Shown piece by piece: positions 1 through 5,854 of a DNA stretch of 7,365 nucleotides (within the stretch, counting starts at the first letter, position 1; every line of letters begins with the position of its first letter). The notes beneath the pieces were generated by a model that ran no database searches, was not told the origin of the DNA, and worked only from the letters and a program-made list of their open reading frames with translations. The stretch comes from Chloroflexota bacterium (GTDB taxonomy: Bacteria > Chloroflexota > Dehalococcoidia > UBA1151 > UBA1328), in assembly GCA_002687335.1 (NCBI GenBank), contig NYZY01000060.1, positions 1 to 7,365 on the forward strand, given 5' to 3'. A program made the translations under genes and the position numbers.

Positions 1-1
1 A

Positions 2-1051
2 ACGGCTGATTCAACCAGTTGGAGCCTGGCTCCAGGTGATTCCTGTTCTGTAGCTTTCACAGTTGTCTGTGCCCGATGGACCCCTGGAGCAGGAGCGGAT
101 TCTCCTGTCCGAAGAAATAATCTTTATGTGAATTATGATTGGGCTCAAAAAGCCTATGATGGCGAAGATAAAAATCGCAATAATGTTTTAGATGAAGGAG
201 AAGACGCTAATAATAATCAAATTATTGACCGTTATATCCTTCCTGCACCACCCCCATCACCAAATATGGAAATCGTGGTGGAGTCCAATAAGATCACACT
301 TTACTGGCAGAATAATGCAGAGTCATTTTTAGATCCTGTCAGTCAGGTAGCTGATTTTGAAGGTTATAAGGTGTATGGCGCTCGAAAAACTGCTAATGAA
401 GCCTTGGGAGAATTTACCTTGCTATCGGAAAATGATATAAAAAATGGCATTGGTTACAACACTGGTTTTTCAAGCATCCATATCATCAATGATTTTGGTG
501 AACCAGATAGTCTGGAAATAAACGGCAATTATTATCATTATAAATTTGTCAATGAAGGTATTAAGGATGGATGGTTAAATTACTATGCGGTTACAGCCTA
601 TGATAAGGGTGACCCGGAAGCAAATCTGGAGAGTTTGGAAAGTTCTATTTATGCCAATCGTATCTATGTTTACTCTGGCGAACCTATTGCCGGCAATGAT
701 AACTGGCATCCAACAGTATACCCCAACCCTTACAAAGGTCAGGCTCTTTGGGATGGGTATGGTAGCCGCAATAAAATGATATGGTTCAGGGGTCTGCCTG
801 TGAAGGCCGAGATCAGGATATTTTCTCTGGCGGGTGATCTAGTGGAAGTGATCCAGCATGATGAACTGTATATGGGCGGGGACATTGCCAATGTTGATGA
901 AAGAAAGAAACCTATCATGTCCGGCGGCGAACATGCCTGGGATCTGATTACCATGCATGACCAGGCTACTGCATCTGGCCTGTATCTGTTTACTGTTGAA
1001 GACAAAGATACGGGGACCATCAAAGAAGGAAAATTTTTAATTATTAAATAA
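2..1051 (+). CDS. Secreted protein with calcium-loop pair, FN3-like domain and T9SS-type sorting domain (5' partial)
   Basis: The frame is open from base 2 to the TAA at 1049-1051, giving 349 visible residues. The GTG at 128 is an internal Val codon: the frame continues upstream without a stop, in protein-like sequence (SWSLAPGDSCSVAF), so the true start is outside the window. Visible order: a beta-rich segment (residues 1-45); an Asp/Asn-rich stretch with two EF-hand-like loops starting at Asp56 and Asp68; a Pro-rich linker (about 80-88); an FN3-like domain (about 88-228) with the typical FEGYKVYG and YYAVTAYDKGDPE strands; and a C-terminal domain (about 235-349) with YPNPYKG, a GLYLFTVED strand and the ending GKFLIIK, which resembles T9SS sorting domains. 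No enzyme domain is visible, and any catalytic part would lie upstream. It is probably a surface or released protein and is followed after 17 bases by another T9SS-type cargo gene, suggesting an operon. Function unknown. Confidence 0.85.
   Translation, partial: TADSTSWSLAPGDSCSVAFTVVCARWTPGAGADSPVRRNNLYVNYDWAQKAYDGEDKNRNNVLDEGEDANNNQIIDRYILPAPPPSPNMEIVVESNKITLYWQNNAESFLDPVSQVADFEGYKVYGARKTANEALGEFTLLSENDIKNGIGYNTGFSSIHIINDFGEPDSLEINGNYYHYKFVNEGIKDGWLNYYAVTAYDKGDPEANLESLESSIYANRIYVYSGEPIAGNDNWHPTVYPNPYKGQALWDGYGSRNKMIWFRGLPVKAEIRIFSLAGDLVEVIQHDELYMGGDIANVDERKKPIMSGGEHAWDLITMHDQATASGLYLFTVEDKDTGTIKEGKFLIIK
167..229 (+). other. Tandem EF-hand/dockerin-like calcium-binding loops in the partial secreted protein
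   Basis: Two loops lie exactly 12 codons apart. The first, DKNRNNVLDEGE, has Asp, Asn, Asn, Asp and Glu at positions 1, 3, 5, 9 and 12 of a canonical EF-hand loop. The second, DANNNQIID, repeats positions 1, 3, 5 and 9. Such loops bind Ca2+ in dockerins and thrombospondin type 3 repeats. Here they sit between a beta-rich segment and the FN3-like domain and may rigidify the linker outside the cell. Calcium binding is inferred from pattern only. Confidence 0.6.
704..1048 (+). other. C-terminal T9SS-like sorting domain of the partial secreted protein
   Basis: The domain begins near NWHPTVYPNPYKG and runs to the last residue. It has the usual order of such domains: a PNP motif, a strand with a LAGDLV-type turn (RIFSLAGDLVEVI), a Trp-containing strand (HAWDL), a SGLYLF strand and a final basic-hydrophobic strand (GKFLIIK). 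It differs from the classic PNPFNP form in gene 2, and it carries an insertion rich in Asp, Gly and Lys around positions 865-930. Domains of this kind are recognised by the T9SS for outer-membrane export and are then usually cleaved or anchored. Confidence 0.65.
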
Positions 1052-1055
1052 GATT

Positions 1056-1062
1056 AGGGAGA
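1056..1062 (+). promoter_or_regulatory. Ribosome binding site of the cytochrome/OB-array gene
   Basis: The purine-rich run AGGGAGA ends 6 bases before the ATG at 1069, in the 17-base gap after the TAA of the preceding gene. It is a partial Shine-Dalgarno match at workable spacing and supports the ATG at 1069, which also opens a clear signal peptide. No promoter is evident in the gap, so co-transcription with the upstream gene is likely. Confidence 0.55.
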
Positions 1063-1068
1063 TAAAAA

Positions 1069-4000
1069 ATGAAAAAAATGATATGGTTATTACTAACAAT
1101 TGGATTCATTTGGGGACAAGTAGACTATACACAAACAATCCAGCCTATATTCACCGAAAGTTGTACCAGTTGCCATGATTATGGCCATAATTCCGGACTT
1201 AATTTGACATCATATGCAGGTGTTATGGCAGGTGGTAATACTCCCGGTGGTGTAGTGGAAGCCGGTGACCACGCCAACAGCTTGCTTTGGCAAAAAGTAG
1301 ATGATGGAACAATGCCTCAGGGTAATCAAACCTTAAGTAGTGAACAGATTGATTCAATTGCTCAATGGATTGATGAAGGGGCCTTGGAAACACCTGATGA
1401 TGTAACAGAGCTATTTTTTAGTGAATATGCAGAAGGATCCGGTAACCATAAATATGTAGAAATTTATAATGGGACAGGATCCGATGTAGATCTTTCATCC
1501 TATTCTGTCCAGGGAACAAATAACGGAACGGCTTGGGGAGATGGTGGAGAAAGGGATGTTACTCTCTCTGGTACCTTAGCATCTGGTGATGTTTATGTGA
1601 TTGCTGCGGATGAGGCAGATGCAACAATTCTTGCCGAAACCGATCTTGCACTTGCATATGAAAGTCCAGTCCACCACAATGGTGATGATGGTATTGCTTT
1701 ACTAAGTAATGGTACAATTATTGATGCAATAGGTGTGGAAAGTAACGACCCAGGCTCCGGCTGGGACGTAGCAGGAGTATCAGAAGCTACCATGAATCAT
1801 ACCCTGGTTAGGAAAGCAAGTGTTACGGAAGGTAATGGCGGTGACTGGGCCAGTTCCGCAGGAACCGATGAAAGTAATTCTGAGTGGATCGTTCTTGAAC
1901 AAAATAATTGGGACTATATTGGTTCTCATCCACACATAGTACTGGAGAGTCCTATTGTTTCAATTACAAGCCCAACGGCAGGAGAAACACTATATTCATC
2001 TGATTTGACAGTTTCTTTTTCAGTAAATAATTTTACCGTAGCTGCAAGTGGTGGTGATGGGCACATACACTATTCATTGGATGGAGGAACTACTGTGATG
2101 CAGTATACAGTGGATGATATTGAATTGACAGATTTAACTGTATCAGCTCATACCTTTGTTATATGGCTGGTGGATAATAATCATGCAAACCTGGATCCGT
2201 ATGCAGGGGACACAGTTTCATTTACCGTAGAAGAGCAGCTATCTACTACGCCAATTTATGATATACAATCTGGCGAATTTGCTGATGGTACACCAGTTAC
2301 TATAAGAGGCGTAGTTACTGCAGGGACCGGTGAAACGCCTGATGCCAGTGGCGAAAGTATATATATACAGGATGGCCAGGGCCAATACAGCGGCATAAAT
2401 GTTTATGCACCTGATGTCATTGTTTCCAGAGGAGACAGTATTGAGGTTACTGGAACAACAATGGAATACTATGGTAAAACAGAAATTGAAAATGTTTCTT
2501 CTGTAGTTACCCTTGCAACAGGTATCTCACTTCCTAATCCAGAGATATTGACATTGGACCAGTCAGATTGGGAGCCCTGGGAAGGTGTTTTAATTAAAAT
2601 TCAAAATGTAACAGTTACACTTGATGACGCTGGTTACGGCGAGTGGGAAGTCAGTGATGGGACCGATAATTTATTAATTGATAATGCCATTGCGGGTATG
2701 TATACATATTCCCCAAATGAAGGAGATGTTATCGCCTATATCACGGGCCCTTTAAATTATTCTTACGATAATTATAAATTAATTGCTCGAGATGATAATG
2801 ATATTGGCATGGGTGACGGACCGCCAGTAATAACAGGTGTATCTTTTAGCCCTTCATCTCCAACGGCAACCGATGATGTTACAATAACCGCAAGTATCAT
2901 AGATGGTGGTACAGTTGCAAGTGCTACGCTTACGTATAATACAGGGGGAACGAACACTGATGTTGCCATGACCAATACAACCGGTGATATCTATTCAGGA
3001 ACCATTCCTGCCCAGGTGGTATTTACTACGGTTTCATTTACCATTACAGCTGTGGACGATGAAGGTAACAGTAACACATCTAGCACAGGATCTTATTTTG
3101 TTATTGCTTCTGGTGGCCCAATAACCGCCATTTATGATATCCAATATACAACGGATTCATCAGGAGACTCACCCTTGAATGGTCAGGCGGTCTCCATCAG
3201 TGGAATTGTGACCGCTGAATTCTGGGGCTCAGATGATAATAGAACATCATCAACTTATGATAGTGATGATCACAAATTTATGGCAGTGCAGGATGAAAAT
3301 GGACCCTGGCATGGCGTTGTCTGTTATAATTCTGATGGCTGGGATACATTTGATTTTATAACATCTTCAGGCCTTACAAATTCTGTTGCTGAGGGTGACA
3401 GTATTACACTTACGGGCACAGTTGATGAATTTTATGATTTAACTCAAATAAAAGATATAACACAAGTCATAATTCATGGACCCGCAGTGAATAAAATCAA
3501 TCCAACACTGGTAACACCTGATCAGATAATGACCAATGGTACTGACGCAGAAGCCTATGAAGGCTGCCTGGTCTCCGTAGAAAACGCAATTGTTGACGAT
3601 CCTGATTTAAATAATGGTGAATGGAGTATTACAGATGGGACCAATTCTGTTCGTGTGGATGATAAATGGGCCTACTACTTTTGGCCAGAAGCTGGTCAGG
3701 CACTTGCGCAAGTTGTGGGTGTAATGGACTATTCCTTTAGCAATACGAAGATTCAGCCTCGATTGGCCCGGGATGTTGTGGAAGCAGATGGTGAACCTGT
3801 AAGAATGCAGCGTATACAGCAAGTGTTGTATAGCGACCTGATTAAAGCTGCCGTTGATACTTCGTCAGATAAGTCCTATATGCTAAGAGATACAGTTACA
3901 GTTGAAGGTATTGTAACAATGCCAAACGGACTAAGCTATGCTGGGGATGGAGTAAAATTCATATTTGCAGATGTCCACGGTGGCCCTTGGAGTGCTATTC

Positions 4001-5790
4001 TCTCTTACGATCCTGATTCTTCCGCTTTTTCAGTGCTTTTTGAAGGTGACTTGGTACAGGCTACTGGGTATGTATATGAATTCAGTACATCAAGTTGGTC
4101 CGATCCACCACCTGCTGGATCAAATATGACAGAACTTTTTATCACACAACCAATCGATATTGTTGCCTTTGAACAGCCCTTGCCGCCCGTTAGCCCTGTG
4201 AATACAGGTGACCTACGCTGGCCTACTACAGCGGAACAGTGGGGCAATGTTATGGTTCGTGTAGAAGATGCAATCGTAACAAATAATAACCAAACAGAGA
4301 TAGCCCCTCTACAGTATGAAGTGTTTGCCATAGATGATGGGACAGGTGAGGTATTAGTGGATGATGATTCAGACAGTCTTTATTCTTATTATCAATTAGT
4401 AAGTCCACCTCCGGTTGGATCACTGGTACAATCCATAGAAGGATGGGTCTATCATCATTACGGCAGTTATCTAGATTCTACAGCATATAAACTCTGTCCG
4501 CTTTATCTTGAAGATGTGGTCTTTGGGGCTGGCCCGCCAACTATCTTTGGTGTTAGCAGGGAGCCCTGTGCACCAATGTCTACAGATACGGAAGTAACTG
4601 TTTCCTGTGTGATCACAGATAATTCTAATGTTGTAAGTGCCGAGATCCATTATTCTATTGATGGCGGAACCTATGAGACTGTTTCAATGGCTTCCGCTGG
4701 AGATTCTACATGGGCTGGTGTGATCCCAGTTGCCAATAATAATAGAGTTAATTATTATATCATTGCCACAGATGATGGTATAGACCAGGCGGAACCAAAG
4801 ACCCGCGTGTTTCCCTATAATATAGAAAATGATCAATTAGGTTTTGTGGTGACAGATGAGCTAACCATTGCCCATGTTCAGGAGACCACCTGGCTGTCTG
4901 GAACATCGCCATATAAAGATTGTTTGGTGACTGTATCTGGAACAGTGACTATTGATAGTTATGATTATACTTCTGGATCGTATCATTCATACGCAATGCA
5001 GAGCAGTAACAGCCAATGGTCAGGCATTTTCTTTGATGGTAGCTCTCTGAGTGGTTCAAGCATATCCAGGGGAGACAATATTACCATAACTGGAAAGGTG
5101 ACAGAGCACTACGGTTCAACAAAAATAATAAATGTTACTGAACATACTATAAACAGTAGCGGAAATGAAATAAGTGCCGGAGCCGTGCAAACCATTGATC
5201 TAAATCAAAATGCAGATGAAGTAGAAAGCTATGAAGGTTTGCTAGTGTCAGTTACAAATGTATCAGTTGTTGATACAAACCGATACGATTGGTCGATTAA
5301 GGATGGATCACAGGTCCCCTGTCTTATGGATGACGATATGGCTACAATGGCAGCAGATAATTTCATGAGTGGTCTTACCATAAATCAGAACTTGGACAAT
5401 GTGATGGGGGTTTTTAACTACAGTTTTAATACCTATAAGATTCAGATACGTGATCTGGCAGACTTAGGTCAGACCATGGGTGCGGATGATGATGTAAATA
5501 TAAACCCATTTGTCTATCGGCTTGGTGATAATTTCCCCAACCCCTTTAACCCCGAAACACATATTCAATTTGAATTAGGTGGCCAGGAATCTGTAAAGCT
5601 AATAATCTATGATGGATTGGGGCGTTTGGTACGTACTCTTGTTAACGGTCAGAACTATAACCCCGGATTGTATTCGATAAACTGGAACGGCATGAACAAT
5701 AATGGTCAACTGGTACCATCGGGCGTTTACATCTACCGTATCAAGGCTGGAAATTTTATTGCTCACAAGAAGATGCTACTGGTTAAATAA
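1069..5790 (+). CDS. T9SS-exported monoheme cytochrome c / lamin-tail / OB-like repeat protein
   Basis: A complete 1573-residue secreted protein. Residues 1-16 are a signal peptide (MKKMIWLLLTIGFIWG, cleavage before Gln17). Residues 17-109 form a small c-type cytochrome domain with CTSCH at 32-36 and a likely distal ligand Met82 in GTMPQG. Residues 112-289 resemble a lamin-tail domain (FFSEYAEGSGNHKYVEIYN, then NHTLVRK). Residues 297-389 are Ig-like with a GHIHYSLDGG motif. Four OB-like double modules follow (about 395-580, 685-905, 912-1151, 1258-1470), with homologous Ig-like domains at 586-684 and 1157-1257. Residues 1483-1573 are a canonical T9SS sorting domain (NFPNPFNPET to HKKMLLVK). 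Lamin-tail and OB-like modules are known companions of extracellular nucleases, but I see no nuclease motif here. Inference: an outer-surface heme protein with a long binding or scaffold region, perhaps redox-active. Substrate and partner are unknown. The domain edges are estimates. Confidence 0.9.
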   Translation: MKKMIWLLLTIGFIWGQVDYTQTIQPIFTESCTSCHDYGHNSGLNLTSYAGVMAGGNTPGGVVEAGDHANSLLWQKVDDGTMPQGNQTLSSEQIDSIAQWIDEGALETPDDVTELFFSEYAEGSGNHKYVEIYNGTGSDVDLSSYSVQGTNNGTAWGDGGERDVTLSGTLASGDVYVIAADEADATILAETDLALAYESPVHHNGDDGIALLSNGTIIDAIGVESNDPGSGWDVAGVSEATMNHTLVRKASVTEGNGGDWASSAGTDESNSEWIVLEQNNWDYIGSHPHIVLESPIVSITSPTAGETLYSSDLTVSFSVNNFTVAASGGDGHIHYSLDGGTTVMQYTVDDIELTDLTVSAHTFVIWLVDNNHANLDPYAGDTVSFTVEEQLSTTPIYDIQSGEFADGTPVTIRGVVTAGTGETPDASGESIYIQDGQGQYSGINVYAPDVIVSRGDSIEVTGTTMEYYGKTEIENVSSVVTLATGISLPNPEILTLDQSDWEPWEGVLIKIQNVTVTLDDAGYGEWEVSDGTDNLLIDNAIAGMYTYSPNEGDVIAYITGPLNYSYDNYKLIARDDNDIGMGDGPPVITGVSFSPSSPTATDDVTITASIIDGGTVASATLTYNTGGTNTDVAMTNTTGDIYSGTIPAQVVFTTVSFTITAVDDEGNSNTSSTGSYFVIASGGPITAIYDIQYTTDSSGDSPLNGQAVSISGIVTAEFWGSDDNRTSSTYDSDDHKFMAVQDENGPWHGVVCYNSDGWDTFDFITSSGLTNSVAEGDSITLTGTVDEFYDLTQIKDITQVIIHGPAVNKINPTLVTPDQIMTNGTDAEAYEGCLVSVENAIVDDPDLNNGEWSITDGTNSVRVDDKWAYYFWPEAGQALAQVVGVMDYSFSNTKIQPRLARDVVEADGEPVRMQRIQQVLYSDLIKAAVDTSSDKSYMLRDTVTVEGIVTMPNGLSYAGDGVKFIFADVHGGPWSAILSYDPDSSAFSVLFEGDLVQATGYVYEFSTSSWSDPPPAGSNMTELFITQPIDIVAFEQPLPPVSPVNTGDLRWPTTAEQWGNVMVRVEDAIVTNNNQTEIAPLQYEVFAIDDGTGEVLVDDDSDSLYSYYQLVSPPPVGSLVQSIEGWVYHHYGSYLDSTAYKLCPLYLEDVVFGAGPPTIFGVSREPCAPMSTDTEVTVSCVITDNSNVVSAEIHYSIDGGTYETVSMASAGDSTWAGVIPVANNNRVNYYIIATDDGIDQAEPKTRVFPYNIENDQLGFVVTDELTIAHVQETTWLSGTSPYKDCLVTVSGTVTIDSYDYTSGSYHSYAMQSSNSQWSGIFFDGSSLSGSSISRGDNITITGKVTEHYGSTKIINVTEHTINSSGNEISAGAVQTIDLNQNADEVESYEGLLVSVTNVSVVDTNRYDWSIKDGSQVPCLMDDDMATMAADNFMSGLTINQNLDNVMGVFNYSFNTYKIQIRDLADLGQTMGADDDVNINPFVYRLGDNFPNPFNPETHIQFELGGQESVKLIIYDGLGRLVRTLVNGQNYNPGLYSINWNGMNNNGQLVPSGVYIYRIKAGNFIAHKKMLLVK
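1117..1395 (+). other. Monoheme c-type cytochrome domain
   Basis: The domain starts directly after the signal peptide with YTQTIQPIFTESCTSCH, the usual opening of small cytochromes related to the planctomycete cytochrome C families. Cys32 and Cys35 would be covalently bound to heme and His36 would be the proximal ligand. Met82 in DDGTMPQG is the best candidate for the sixth ligand. The closing helix SSEQIDSIAQWIDEGAL is typical of the family. Heme attachment occurs in the periplasm, which fits a T9SS substrate because that system exports folded proteins. Confidence 0.88.
1402..1935 (+). other. Lamin-tail-like domain
   Basis: Residues 112-289 show the pattern of bacterial lamin-tail domains: an opening strand with LFFSEYAEGSGNHKYVEIYN, then SDVDLSSYSVQ, a SGTLASGDVYVIA strand, a GDDGIALLSNGTIIDAIGV segment and a closing NHTLVRK. 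In bacteria these Ig-fold modules accompany secreted nucleases, phosphatases and CotH-type proteins, usually as a binding or anchoring module. The assignment rests on pattern recognition. Confidence 0.75.
2251..5478 (+). repeat. Four divergent OB-fold-like double modules in the cytochrome protein
   Basis: Copies lie at about 2251-2808, 3121-3783, 3802-4521 and 4840-5478. Each copy has two halves. The first half has a V(T/S)(I/V).G(V/I/T)VT strand, an aromatic/Asp segment (IQDGQGQYSG, VQDENGPWHG, ADVHGGPWSA, QSSNSQWSG), then a (R/E)GD.(I/V)..(T/A)G strand. The second half has EGVLIKIQN, EGCLVSVEN, GNVMVRVED or EGLLVSVTN, then a (W/Y)...(D)DG segment with one or more Asp, then a closing GPLNYSYDNYKL, GVMDYSFSNTKI, GWVYHHYGSY or GVFNYSFNTYKI. 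The array is clear at protein level but degenerate at DNA level, so it is an old duplication. The OB-fold assignment is by resemblance to OB-like domains of secreted nucleases such as YhcR. Confidence 0.75.
2824..4839 (+). repeat. Pair of homologous Ig-like domains inside the OB array
   Basis: Two copies at about 2824-3120 and 4537-4839 share one pattern. They open PPVITGVSFSPSSP and PPTIFGVSREPCAP, continue with D.VT and a V.SA...Y..GG strand, then V.M, G.IP, and close with ITAVDDEGN and IIATDDGID. The first follows module 1 and the second follows module 3, giving module-Ig-module twice. They probably act as spacers. Confidence 0.7.
5515..5787 (+). other. Canonical T9SS type A sorting domain
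   Basis: Residues 1483-1573 begin YRLGDNFPNPFNPETHIQF, the textbook opening of the type A T9SS C-terminal domain. They continue with VKLIIYDGLGRLVRTLV, GLYSINWNG and SGVYIYRI, and end in HKKMLLVK. This domain directs export across the outer membrane and is normally removed when the cargo is attached or released. Confidence 0.93.
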
Positions 5791-5803
5791 AAGTTTGTAT
5801 GGT

Positions 5804-5854
5804 ATGAAAAAGGGCAAAGTGATTCACTTTGCCCTTTTTATTTTCTACCCTTGA
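5804..5854 (+). other. Possible 16-codon leader ORF across the hairpin, stop overlapping the next start
   Basis: An ATG at 5804 opens the short frame MKKGKVIHFALFIFYP, which ends at the TGA at 5852-5854. The TGA overlaps the TTG start at 5851 as TTGA, an arrangement that in other operons allows coupled re-initiation. The frame spans the whole hairpin. There is no clear ribosome binding site before it (AAGTTTGTATGGT). The hairpin sequence alone could produce this reading, so it may be chance. Confidence 0.18.
5807..5839 (+). terminator. Rho-independent terminator after the cytochrome/OB-array gene
   Basis: AAAAAGGGCAAAGTG pairs perfectly with CACTTTGCCCTTTTT around the 3-base loop ATT, giving a 15-bp stem. 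The T run of the right arm continues into ATTTTC. The stem starts 16 bases after the TAA of the upstream gene and ends 11 bases before the next predicted start. The A-run/T-run symmetry would let it act on either strand. Confidence 0.85.

Noticed and set aside
739..1023. Minus-strand open frame opposite gene 1, and similar ones at 1593-1793, 2772-2975, 3607-3822 and 4005-4331
   Set aside because: All lie opposite strongly protein-like domains, have no recognisable domains or RBS, and are shadows of the coding strand.
128..1051. Start of gene 1 at GTG 128
   Set aside because: The frame is open back to base 2 with protein-like sequence and there is no signal peptide at 128; the gene is cut by the window edge.
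1069..5790. Gene 2 as an extracellular nuclease, suggested by its lamin-tail and OB-like domains
   Set aside because: No endonuclease/exonuclease/phosphatase or HNH-type motifs are visible; every segment fits another domain.
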